DNA from: Dasyornis broadbenti
Lineage: Eukaryota; Chordata; Aves; Passeriformes; Dasyornithidae
NCBI GenBank assembly: GCA_013397935.1
Contig: VZRN01001859.1
Coordinates: 625,247 to 689,246 of the forward strand
DNA length: 64,000 bases
Direction of reading: 5' to 3'
The translations under genes were made by a program, and so were the position numbers. The notes beneath the pieces were generated by a model, which worked only from the letters and a program-made list of their open reading frames with translations, was not told where the DNA came from and searched no databases. The first letter of the stretch is position 1, and each line of letters starts with the position of its first letter. This document shows positions 1-12,076 of this stretch, piece by piece.

Positions 1-1514
1 TGCATACGATACTTTGCTGTTTTCCCACTTCTAATGAGCTCATTGTTTTTACATTACTCTCGATTCATAAGTATTTCAGTTATGTAACAATGTGTTCAAT
101 AATAGAAGAGGAGACAGCCTGAAGCATCTATCTTTTAAAAACTGGCATCTTTCCACAGTTCAGATGCAGAAGCCTTGGTGCAAATGAAAAATTAAGACAT
201 GCTCTACATAGTTGGCAGTACTATTCATATCATTTAAATTAAATATCTATAGGCAAATTCCCAATTTTTAAGGAGCTGTTGTTAATACGGGATTCTGTTG
301 AGTAAATGCATGGTGACTGATGCAACCACTGAGCACATGAATCTGACTTACTTAGTGTATGTTGTCTTCTATGCTGTCACATAGTTATAGTTCTATTCTT
401 TCCAGAGGGATTTACATTGGATATTTGAAAGCTTGCTGCCTCTTGTGGTCAGTCTGTTTGAGCAAACTCCTTTGATTTGCCTTCTCTGATTGCTTTTTAA
501 AGTTCTCTTAAAATTATTTTGAAACATAAGTAAGTTTTGCTGGCCAATATGCAATTATCATTGCAGAGTACTTGAAGAAAGGGGCTGTATTTGTATTCCC
601 TGCAAGTGTTCCCCTTATTTTCCTGATGACTAACCTCAAAAATAAATACTAGATTTTTTTTTTTGTGTGTGTTTATATTATCAGCACAGCAGGATGCATA
701 GCCCTAATTTGAGTTACATGTTGCCAGAGTAAAGAATTGGCTTCTGACATACACTTCCTCTTCCTGTCCCAGCTTTGCCTCTCCTTCCATAGGTTGTTGC
801 CGGATTTGACCAGGCTAAGTGGCATAAAAGGTACATTGAAGGGGACCAGTGGGGTCTCATAAACAAAATCTTAGCCTTGGGTTGGACAGTGAATCAGGGT
901 TAAGTGTTCATATCATTTTATTCTGGCAAGCTTGTCTCATAAAATTATATGCCAAGGTAGCATACAGATAATGAAGTCTCTTCATCTCAGAGTGGGCATC
1001 TCAATCATCTGTTTTGTGAGGTTTCCATCATTCCAAGCAGAAATGTCACAAATATTTCTCCAGAAACATAGAATATTGTCCTTTAGATTTGGGAAGACAT
1101 TCTTACTTCAAAAATCTTTTTCATAACTTTTTGTCTATAGATATCTCAGATTTAAGGATGATCAGTTCTGCAGTTCCCACTGTGTAGATTCCATCTGAAC
1201 TAGACTGAAAACTGTTTATAACAAACACAGGTGTAATGAAAATACTCTCTATAATAAATAAAAATGTAAGCCTGTGTCTGTTCAGTGCTGTGCAGTTGGT
1301 TTAATGGTATTAATTTGCAGAGGGCTTTCTCTCTGGAATGTAATAAAGGCCTAGGAAGTTCCCCCTAAAATGAAGAGCTGATTAACACCTCATCCACTCC
1401 TATAGTCATGAGATGAAAATGAGACCACTGGCAAAGTTCCTAGTTGCTCTGTGGTAAAGAAAATATAGCATTTCTGCTACTCTTTTCCAGTTTTTTGTTG
1501 TTGTTTTCTTTCTT

Positions 1515-1564
<50 letters not shown>

Positions 1565-4500
1565 TTTGTTATTCAGAAGTGAAAAGATGAACTTGCCAAT
1601 ATTTCTGTGATCAGTAGAATAAAAAGGAGCTATTCTATGTGTTTTTGTATAAAGTCCTGCTGGTAGGAAAATCAACTATGAAGAAAAAAACCTTTGGAGT
1701 GGAGAGAAAAGACCCTAACCTTTCCCATCCCCAAGAAAAATCTAACAGAGGTGAAGCTACAGGCCACCATTTATTACTGATACGTATGAGCTGTAATCAT
1801 GAATTGTAATTGGATACAGGGAATACAGCCTTCCCTGATTTTTGGGATGCTAGATAACTGCTTTCATTAGAAAATCCAGATAAATGGGTTGTGTTGGAAG
1901 AAGTAGTTCTCTAAGGAAGCCCAGGGCCTGGGACAAGATGATGACTGGCCTGGGAGTGAGAGTTATTGCTGCGGGGATAAGCTCAAACCTGGCCTTTATA
2001 AAGTTCCCTAAAATTTCCCTTTACAGAAGAAGGTAACAATACAATGTTCCAGTAGAGCCTATTGCCAGCAGTGGATCAGTTGCATCAAGGGGACCCCAGA
2101 TGGTTCCTAAAATAGGTTTTCCAACAGCAAGGGGAGAGGTGGCAGGAAAGTAGGAGTGGGTGTTTGAAGCTTGTAGCTGCTATTCACAGGACAAGCACAT
2201 GTCCCATTCCTCGCGCCTTTCCTCCAGGCACTGTTGCAACAGCCTTGTTCCTGGGATTTGTTGGGTTTGCTGCAGATGTATCTAGGGATTTTGAGTTTTG
2301 ATATGCCAGTGTGCCTAGTCATTACAAGCATCTGAACCACGCTCCTGGACGAGACAAATGAGTACCAGCAAATCACTGTTGAAGTAACTTCCCTGGGGAA
2401 GTTATGTCTGTATGCATTATATGCACACAATATTGAGCATGGAAAAACCAAACTGGCTGAAAATGTAAGGTGAATAGAGTGCTCTGCAGAGGCTTTCAAA
2501 TATCTGCCCATACCATTAGTATTTACCTTGGATTCTGCCTAGCTTTATTGAAATAGTACAATAGTTTATGTCTTAAGAAAAAATTAAAAAGAGAGAAACA
2601 TTATGGGAAATACTATCATTTGAATTATATGTTGTTTGGTGTATTATTACTGCCTTTGCTGTTCTAATCCTATGTTTACGTGCTGCGGACAATGATCCTG
2701 TAGGTGGTGAGGGATCAAATACAGTCTTAACTGGTTCAAAAGCAACAACCATGGTGTGATTTTTTTTTTTTAATAATTAATCAGAGAACAACCATTTATT
2801 TAAAATGCTTAGCCCACATAATATATATAACATTATTACATACTTACACATGACACAACTTGGATTGTGAAGCTGCTAGTGTTTTATACTTCCTTCTTAA
2901 TAAGTGAAGCTAGTGTCCTACTAGCAGTTCAGTTGCTTCTACCATTTTTGAAGCATTACTAGTTAAAGACATTTGAAACACAAAAAATCAAAAGCAAAAC
3001 CTGGTCTATCCATGTGTGACATGCAAAAAGAGATGTACAAATAAGCAGATATGCTAAATGCCTCCAATAGCCTAATAATATTTGATTTAGGAATATTTGT
3101 TTTTTAGTAGCAAACTTAAGTCTCACAGGACAGAGCGAGAGAGTGAAAACAGATGTTAACACTTTGTACCTGCAAAATCATGGGAGAGAAAACACTTTAG
3201 AGGCCGTAAGTCTTTTGGGTCGGTAGAAAAGACACTGTTGAACATAAATGTCATCTTTTTTGTCATCTTTCACAGCTAATGAATCCCTCCTTTTAGCTGT
3301 AGGCTACATGGATCCCAGCTCACCAAGACTGCAATTGCCAAATCTAAGTGTACCTACAGGGCTAGTGCTGGTCCAGGAGACCTTTATGAATGTTATCCCT
3401 TCCTTCATTTCTGTTCCTTGATGTTTTGTTATTGTGGTATTAGACCTTAAACTCACTTTAGACACCTTTTTCTTCATCGTGGATTTTATATGATAGTAAT
3501 TAGCAACTAGCTAGTGTGCACATTGTCCCTAATACTTTTACATGGTTTTGCATTGTTGTTACTCAACATTGTTGTTCAGTAAATGTGATGTTCTCTATGC
3601 CATGTTTAAGCCTTCTCTCCATTTAGTAAGGGTCTATTTTTATTATATTTCTCCTTGGAGATGTTTCCACTGATGGCTGCATCATGGCTTCTAAAAGTGG
3701 GAGCAAATGCAACTTTAGAGAGGTCAGTAGACTCACAGCAGCTTCCCATTAAGGAGAGAACAGGGGCAGAAGGAGAGCAAACTCCTGTGCCGGAGGTGAG
3801 AAACACAGCTGGAATGCATGGGTAGAATCGAAGTCCTCACACAGAACAGTGATGATATCACTGTCAAACCCTTCTTCTCCCTGTTTTGTTGTTTTGATAC
3901 TTTGGGATTTTACTTTGGCCTGTACAGTCTAGACTTCCTGTTCTATTTCATACTAAGATATTTGGTAACAGAGATTTTAAACCTTGTTGGGGAAAAAAAA
4001 CAAAGCAACCAAAACCATGGAAATGTGCATTAAAGGAGGCTTTTCTGTGTTCAGCAGCTCACTGAAAACATTTAATACTGTTTGTTTTCGGTCTAATTTA
4101 AGTTTATATATACATGCTTGTACAGAGGAGGGTAACCTCAGGCATCAGGAGGACATTATTACTATGATGACTAATGAAAAAACCCCTTTGTTTATAATTG
4201 GTCATTGATTCTTCCCTTGTCCTTCTGCATGAATTCATACACCGTACTGTACTCCATTTGGAAACTCATATTGGGGAAAACATTTTCTTCCAATAGCTGT
4301 TCTTTAAAATTGTGCCCTCATATTCGTCCTTTCTGGTGGTGCTTTTCAGGAGCAGAATGTATTTAAATCCTTGCATTTCCAGAATTAACAAAAGCAGCAC
4401 TCAGAGCAGGACTGCTGTGCTGAAGAGGGGCAGGAAGGGTGGGAGTAGTCTCTGTGCTATAAATCTCCTGACTGTGGGCATGGGATGTGCAAAGACTGAT

Positions 4501-5434
4501 CACTTTGCAAAGGAGCTGACTGTTCTCAGAAAAGCAGAGCAGGCTTTCAGGCTGAGCCATTGCAACTGATGTCTTTAACTCTTTATTATGCTCACGTTTT
4601 CCTTATAAGAAATACAAGCATGCCCACCCTATTCCACAAATGAGCCTACCTGCTGTACAAAAACTGCAGATAAATAATAGCAATTATCCACCTTGGTGCA
4701 TTAATCTGACTTTGCCTGTGGCTTTTCCTTGGATCAGATTGAGTTGGATAACTTAATGGCAGTAGACAACAAAAGACTAACAGTTGCTTGGTGGAGTCAC
4801 TAATTCAGATAACTGACAAAATGTATTTATAATTGAGTTGCTAGATTAAGAAAGAAAAAATGAGATTTTTTTAGACTCCTTAAATGTATTTTCATAAACA
4901 CAAAGTATACTTATACTAAGTATGTACTGTTTCTTTTTCTTTGTAGCAGAGTAAATGCTTGGCACTCCCATAAGCATAAAAGTGGTGTCTTTCTTCACTA
5001 TGTAATTCTTGGTCTGAGTAGCAGGGAGTCATATGAACCATTTTGTACCAATATTAATTTTATAAATTGCATTCCCTTTTCCACAATTCTCATGGCAAAG
5101 GTATTCACCTAGATGAACACTCTTGGAAAATTTTAATAGGACCCTTGAAATCTGTTTGAATTCACCTTCTCTAAAAAAAAGTATTTCTAATGGAAACTGT
5201 GAAAATATCATAGATTCTTATGCCTTAGAGGCATTTTTTCTTCCATACGTAATGGTGAGACTTCACTCGTATAATATACCGATCTTTAAAATATTCTCTT
5301 TGTTAAATTGTGGATCATGCTTACAGGTATGTGAGTTGGGCTCTTTTTGTTTGTTTTGTATGAGTATTATTATTATTATTGACCAGTGCTCATATGATTT
5401 TCATAACACTTTCTGGTTTTTTTTTTTTTTCCAG
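1..5434 (+). other. TOX: TOX intron upstream of exon A (3' part)
   Basis: No coding exon was recognised here. The sequence is AT-rich unique DNA with a very long T run near 1.5 kb and a short ATT microsatellite at 5365-5380. A CTCF-like but imperfect motif lies at 436-450. The longest open frame (134 codons on the minus strand, 2107-2511) has no recognisable similarity. The block ends in the polypyrimidine tract and AG acceptor of exon A. Its place in the gene is inferred from exon A; the exon encoding the residues just before SFPGPS should lie upstream of the window. Confidence 0.85.
1517..1563. repeat. T47 homopolymer
   Basis: A pure run of 47 T bases, preceded by a short CTTT-type stretch and followed by GTTTGTT. 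There is no flanking sequence recognisable as a processed retrocopy and no target-site duplication I can see. Confidence 0.98.
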
Positions 5435-5677
5435 TCTTTTCCTGGCCCAAGTCTTGAAAGTGAAGATTTTAACATACCTCCTATAACTCCTCCATCATTG
5501 CCTGACCACTCCCTGGTGCACTTGAATGAGATAGAGTCTGGGTACCACTCTCTGTGTCATCCCATGAACCACAATGGCCTCCTTCCATTCCACCCCCAAA
5601 ACATGGATCTACCTGAAATTACAGTTTCCAACATGCTTGGCCAAGATGGGACACTGCTTTCCAATTCCCTCTCTGTG
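5435..5677 (+). CDS. TOX: TOX internal coding exon A (N-terminal region)
   Basis: This internal exon encodes 81 residues of TOX, a nuclear HMG-box chromatin factor known for roles in T-cell development and exhaustion. The peptide runs from SFPGPSLESEDF to LLSNSLSV and includes the stretch NIPPITPPSLPDHSLVHLNE, which is diagnostic for TOX rather than a generic HMG protein. From memory of mammalian TOX it covers roughly residues 57-137, with only a few changes (for example SF for SY, and LSV for ISV). The acceptor is a T-run ending in CCAG at 5434, and the donor is GTAAGC at 5678. The exon starts and ends at codon boundaries (243 bp, phase 0/0). The open frame continues well past both ends, but protein similarity stops exactly at the splice sites. 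The preceding exon, expected to end in a Gln codon, was not found in the window. Confidence 0.97.
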
Positions 5678-8234
5678 GTAAGCACTTCTAATCTTTCCCT
5701 TCTATTCTGTTTTATGTGCAAAGTCGTGGAAATACAGACCTGTTTGAAATTGTTCGAGAGGGCCAACTCCCGCACCACTCAAATTTTGGAGTGTGCTGGC
5801 CTGGCTCTGGGTGTTACACTGCATTCCCTGTGTCAAATCCTCCCTCCCACCACCCAGGAGCTGGTGGAGGATTTCCAGCTGTGTTCCTCAAAGACAGGAT
5901 GTTCCCTTCTGCCGCCTTGCGTAGAAGTTCTTCTGCTTTACAGGGATGTAAATAATGACAAAAAGAGGCTCAAGGCTCTGACTTCTGCTGGAGCAGGGTT
6001 TCAATCCAGATGGCCGTTGTTCTGTATTTGTCTGATGAGGCTCTTTCCATTCTCATTTGCATGTGCTGAGAGATGTACAAAAATTTAATATCTCCTTTTT
6101 TGTTTACCGCACGTTTGGAAAACAGCAAATGTTATTTCTGATTCTAGGCCAAATCTTACAGCCTTTTTACAGTTCCCAATCCTTAGCCAGCCAGAATCCA
6201 ATTGAAATGACTGGACAACTTGCTTATAAAGTCTGTCAGATAGTCATTATGGTCGTAATCTTGTGAAGCTTGATATTATAAATCACTTCTTTGAATGTTA
6301 AATTGCTTGCAACAACTGCAGAGCTACTTTACATGTTACATTTTCAAGTGGGCTCTATAATTAATTAGTATACTTCTTGCATAGCAGCTCCAGACAAGAT
6401 TATTTCACATTTATGTATCATTTTAACCCAAAAAGTTAAAAATCCCATGGAAGAGGATAGAGCCTGACATTGTATGCATCCCACTGCACTTAAAGCTCTA
6501 ATTGGGCTAGATGGGCTGCCCGAGAGCTGCAGATCCCAACAGCCAAAGTTAAGGATCTGTTGTTCCTAGGGATAAAGCGTCTGGGCTTCTCACCAAAAGT
6601 TCTGCATTTAGGGTCTGAGGCTGTTTAGGCTTCCCAGCTTGCTAGCTCCCCATCACATTATCTAAAAAATCAGTCCTGGAAACCTGAAAGCTGACACAAC
6701 ACATGGAGGTCTGGGGAGTGAGGGATCTAAGCTCAGCTCCCCATCAGCCCCTCAGACTAACAGCCCCAGAGCCAGGGACCATGGCGGCTGGAAAAGAGTT
6801 AGTTTACAACAAAAATCTGCCTTGTCACAGGGCTTCATTGCAACTTAATTAAAATAAAGCTACCTTGATTTTGAGGAGCTCTGCATTCCCTCTGAGGATG
6901 TCCAACAAGCAGAGAGCACAAACCTTGGCTTCTTATGTGTTGCACAGTTGTTATTGATTTACTAGGATGTTGCACACTTTGTGTTTGAGGTCAGAATCTG
7001 ACCCCAGGGTTATGTTCAATAATGCGAGGAGTAGGGGAGAGGCAGATTTATACACACAAATATAAATATACTCTATGGAAAGATTCTATATTTTCCTTGC
7101 TTGTCTACAAAGCTGATGGCATGCATTAAAGAGCATGAGTGAAAACTTTTGTGGGGTTCTGAGAATGAGAGCTATGAAAGGACTTGAAAAAGTAAGAGAA
7201 ATGCTTGACACTCTAGTCAAGACAGACAGTATTTCATTGAACTGACCTCTTTTGAGCCATGGTTATGGCTCAGAACTATGCATTCTTTTAAGCTGTGATG
7301 TTTCACATTAACCTTTTGCAACAAGCTCTGAACAAAGGGCCTTGAGAGTTCGTAGATCATCACAGTGAATTATTGCATCGAGGGCAAATACAAAAAAGCT
7401 GAATAATATAACTAGGCAATTTTGCTATTGGAACTTACTGGAAGATCAGAAGAGATGAAAATCAGATGTCAAGAAAATACATGCTAGATTTTGACAGTAA
7501 TTTCTGAGGATTTGTTCAATAAATAAAGCGTGATCCTTCAAGTGTCATGCGCTAAGTCAACTGTTATCCCTAACTTGCCTGCCCTTTTTGCACAAGAGGG
7601 GCTCTTACCTAGCAATAGTTTTAACTCAAGCTGGCTTGTCTGTGCAGGAGATGAAGCTACAGTTCATGTTAGTACAACTGGTAGGATGTTAACACCTCTA
7701 TTTCATGCAGTTCAAACACTGCTTGGCAGTATAGCTCCTCTGATTTGAATTTGATAACTTGAGAGAAATTAACTTGAGGGAAATAATTTAACTCTTCAGT
7801 GAATTCAGTGACTTCTTCAGTGAATAGAATGACCTGATTGTTCTTTTGGCTTTGCACTGATGAAAAAAACCAGAGGTTTTGTAGAGTTAACGTTCTTTAC
7901 TTAGTTTTGAAGCTTTTCTTTATAATCCAGAATATTTAACACTCTTTCTCCAAAATGACTCTTTTCTTGTGCTATTACTCATCTCTAAGTTTCCTTTTTA
8001 TTATCTCATCAAACTCTGATCCATTTCACATGTTCTTGTCTAAATCACTCCTATATTGCCTCATATAGAACATAATTTATAAGTTTCTCCAATCTATCTG
8101 AACCCTTGGTACCATATAATTTCTGGTATATCAAGTACCGCTTAGCGTATTTTGAAACCATGTGTCTCACTTCATTTTTCAAGGCATTAATGGGTATTTT
8201 TAGAAAAAATATTCTTAGAAGCGAATCTGTTGGC

Positions 8235-8420
8235 TGTTCGCTATCCCTAATTAATTTCACATCTTCAGCAAATTTTACTTGTGTTGGGACAAATTCAGCT
8301 GCATTGCAATGTGCCTCTGATTGAATTTCGGGTTTTTTTTTTTTTTTTCACCTTCCACATCCTTCTTTTTAGCCAGTTTTTAACCCATGTTGGTATTTTA
8401 GCAATAATACCTTCTTTTTT
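8235..8420 (-). repeat. Degraded L3/CR1-like LINE remnant
   Basis: The + strand shows blocks resembling the reverse complement of ancient L3/CR1-type reverse-transcriptase sequence: TTTCACATCTTCAGCAAATTT, then, after a T run and likely deletions, TTTTTAGCCAGTTTTTAACCCA. The order and orientation fit the family as I remember it, but divergence is high and no full alignment was possible. Confidence 0.35.
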
Positions 8421-11039
8421 GTCTGTATTAGAACTACTGAGTGTTTTCCAGTTTGTGTTTTTATAGCCGAAGCATCAATTAATGCTAACCAAATGTGAGA
8501 AAGGAATCTCAGTGAGCTCAGAAGCAGTTGAAAAATAGTTCATACATTAAGTATAGTGTTTTTCTTCCATGTCAACTACTGAGTCTTTTCAGATGAGGAT
8601 TGCTGTGATTTTGGACAGATTGAGAATTTAGGATGTACCCTTCCTAAAACCCCTTCAAATCTCCTTCCATCAGAAGTTCCTGTTTCATACTGTGCAGTAC
8701 TCCCTCCAAGCTGCAGATGAAATCCCTTTGAGTAAGGATGGCAGGATTTACCCCAATCTCTGTAAAAATTCTCCTCTGTGGAAGTGCTTAAACACACACA
8801 ATAAGAGCCCACTACCAGCTCAGTGAATTCATATTAGGGATCAGCTTCTTACAGATTTTTTACACTGTGGGAATTCTTTCTAAAAAATTTTACAATGCTG
8901 GGAGATGAAAATTTCTCATTGCCTTTGACTGTGTCTTATGCTTATATTTGGAATTAGCCTTCTTTGAAGCGTTTTTGATTGATTGGATTGTCTTAGTATA
9001 CACCCACTATTAAAAAAAAATCAAACAACAAAACTACTAAAATTTTTCCTTCTCATTATTCTTCTGTCAGTTCACATATTTACTTCTATGTTTGTATATT
9101 TCTGTTTTTCTTCTTAGTTGACATACAGACATATACACATGCACATGCACACTAATTTATATTATGCTGTCATATACAGATTTCTCTAGATGCTCATTAT
9201 ATCTGGATATCAGGGGTTCAGTAGTCTACAGAATTTGTACAGAATGTGAGTCACGGTGGTATTAACACATGGTCCAGCCCCAGCATGGGAGCTCTCTAAA
9301 ATCCTCTTTCAAAATGGACATGACTTCTATTCCTGTTTCTTAATTGGATCCAATTTGATATAGATAGAACTGTTTGTTTAATGAAAATGTACTTATGGTC
9401 CTGTAAACATGTTTGTTTCTATTTAATGGAATAGGGATCCTTTCCTGGTTTTCAACTGGCTGAACCCCTGTGTGGATTTGGTTCAGTTCCCATTGGGGCT
9501 TAACCTGGCAGCCTTTCTCTGTTGGTGTGAGTTTTTCTGAAATATCCCAAAGGATATTTTCAAGGACCACAAGAGTTACCCTTCTAACGTTTTCCAAAAA
9601 ATGCATGTTATATGAGAATGTGTATTTATCTGTAAAAATGCTTTTGGATGTGTTCTATAAAATGAGTTTTTCTGTGTATCAGTAAAATTATAGACATTTC
9701 AGCTTCTTTAGTATATCCTGTAGATGATTGGTTTTTTCCGCAAGAAACAAGGGTTAAAAATCACAGTGCTGTTTTTACATAGTGGGAAAAAACCCCTCAA
9801 CCTATTTCTGGAATGCTTTCATTTGTAATCTTGTGCTGATCTTTTTGAAAATGTGGCTCATGATATACTATATAAAATTTACAAGAAAGAAAATATTTCA
9901 GTTTCTTGAAATGCTTCAAAATTCTGGGTCTTAAGTTTAAAGTGGAAAAGATGTTAAAAGACAATAACATCAGAGGGTTCATTTCCCAAATGCTCTACTT
10001 GTGCTGGCAACAAAAGCCAGCATAATGTATATACTTAGGTTTATTGTCATTTTTAGTATATAGTCAAGGCACACTTTGAATTCAAAGGCTACTGTACAAC
10101 AGTTTTGACAACCACCACATCAGTAGGTAATGTGCAGGACATATGAAACTGAAGCAAAAATGTTTCTTTAGGTCTATAGGGAGTGCAGTACATCAAGGAA
10201 TTCAGATATATTAGAGCAGCATGAATTTCTAATATGTTACTCTTATGGAAAAGACCACTGGCATATTGAATAATGCTGCTTTCAAAGCAGAGCAGAAAAT
10301 GTGATTACAGACAATTTCATTGCTGTTTTTAAAATAAATATTTTTGAAATCTTGAGGTGTTTTATTTCATGCAATGCATAAAATATGTAACAATGTGCTA
10401 GAGCTAAAGATCTTCTAGGTCACGGAAGAGTAGATGATGTCAGCTATAATTATTCAGATGTGGAATAACAGAAGCATTAGTTTAAAATAAAATGCATGTC
10501 ACAAAGGCCCATGTCCTTATACAAAAAAAAGGCAATAAAAAGCTACTTTTCTTTTTGCACACTTAGACAGAAGAATAAAGGTGATGAATAATTATTTAAC
10601 ATTATGCCCCAATTCATCAGTGCCCAAACAATTACAATATACCTTTTCATGAGTTATGTTTTTTAGATATGCAACCCATGAGAGAGTAATATCTTAAACA
10701 AAATGTGGCATTGTATAACAGGGAAGAAAGCAGACAGCTACTTTTCTTTTTTTTTTTCCATTTTTCATCTCACGTAGAATGAAGCTAGTATTTCTTATTC
10801 GCAGTACAGTTGCTAATAAATCCAATAAAGGAGACTGTCATTGTTGTACCTGGGATACATTTAGGAGATTTTGTTTCACCAGTTTCATACATGTTACTTT
10901 AAATTCAGTATTCGTGGCTCATCTTGAGGCTGACCTATACAGCTGATTCTTTCTTCTTGCACCTTTAAGCGTTAGTGCAAACTACTGAGTCAAACAGAAA
11001 TTCATTATTTCTGATGGACAAGATGAATAACTTTCATAA

Positions 11040-11040
<1 letters not shown>

Positions 11041-11089
<49 letters not shown>

Positions 11090-11126
11090 AAAAACCTTTT
11101 ATCNAAAAAAAACCCCAAAACCTTAT
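11041..11126. repeat. A47 homopolymer with an N and A/C-rich tail
   Basis: A pure run of 47 A bases (11041-11087) is followed by CCAAAAACC and, after an undetermined base at 11104, another A/C-rich stretch. The undetermined base suggests poor read quality in and behind the run. Confidence 0.98.
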
Positions 11127-11451
11127 ATCTCCTAACCTAAGTATTGAGATTTGTGTTTGGATAGTTTTTTTCTAGCTTGTATTGCATGCCAGTGGTAGCC
11201 GATACATTTTGTCTCAGGTGAATACTTCCCATTTGTGCCTCATTACCAGTCTCTGGTCTTCAGTTTACATCAAAATTTACTGTTATGCTACACAGACCTG
11301 CTGCTACCCCAAATTTTATTGCAGTGAGTTATTGCCATCAGAACCACCAAATCATAAAGCTTAGGTCATGGAACATCTTGTGTTAAAGTTGTTTGTTTTT
11401 CTTCTCTTATTAAGCAACTTCGTATTCTTGTAGGATATCTCCCTTTTCTCT

Positions 11452-11518
11452 AAAAAAAAAAAAAAAAAAAACAAAAAAAAAAAAGAAAACAAACAAAAGA
11501 AAACAACAACAAAAAAAT
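11452..11518. repeat. A-rich simple sequence
   Basis: Long A runs broken by single C or G bases, ending in CAACAACAA. It lies only about 330 bp from the A47 run and is low-complexity. Confidence 0.95.
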
Positions 11519-12064
11519 CCACCATATTTTCCAAGCTGGGGTTTTTTTCACTGAAATAAGCCTTGCGTGGAAAAAGGTAGCAATAGCTAATGTATGTTTT
11601 GTCAAACAGCCCAATCAGCTGATGTCCATTAGCATAACTTTATTGTCTCTGGTAGAATTATGATGATTTATTCCATCAAGGGCTCTAGGATGTCATTTTT
11701 ATCTTTCCTTTCTTCTGATGTCTGCTCCACTCTTTTGTCATCCGAAAGACAACAGAAAGGATATGTAGAGGAGCTGATTAAGATGTAATTTGATCAAGGT
11801 TTTATAAATACCTGAATATTGCATATCTGTGACTAGAAGGCTCTTTACTCTGCTACAAAAAAAATCTGATTTCAGAAATTACAGCCGTATAAAATGAGAG
11901 TGGAAACAAAGCGTGCATTTTTAGCAGTGATAGAGATATGCCATTTAGCTATAGTGTACTGTGAGAGGTGGTTTGTTCTCTGTGCCTGAGGATTAAATTC
12001 AAATGGGGAATCTCTCTCAAAAAAAAAGTGCTCTATCTAGGACTGGACATATAGATCCCACACG

Positions 12065-12076
12065 ACAGCAGGGGGA
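12065..12076 (+). promoter_or_regulatory. CTCF-like motif (10 of 12 core positions)
   Basis: ACAGCAGGGGGA matches the CTCF core CCASYAGRKGGC at ten of twelve positions on the + strand, missing the first and last base. It lies in a locally GC-richer stretch. Confidence 0.35.

Noticed and set aside
436..450. CTCF site CTGCCTCTTGTGGTC
   Set aside because: Only about nine of twelve core positions fit; too weak to list as a site.
2107..2511. 134-codon minus-strand open frame
   Set aside because: No recognisable domain, and frames of this length are expected by chance in 64 kb read in six frames.
5123..6088. 321-codon open frame taken as one gene
   Set aside because: Only 5435-5677 resembles TOX, and it is bounded by good splice sites; the start is a TTG and the flanks are intronic.
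11041..11126. Poly-A as the tail of a processed pseudogene
   Set aside because: No upstream gene-like sequence, no AATAAA at the right distance and no visible target-site duplication.
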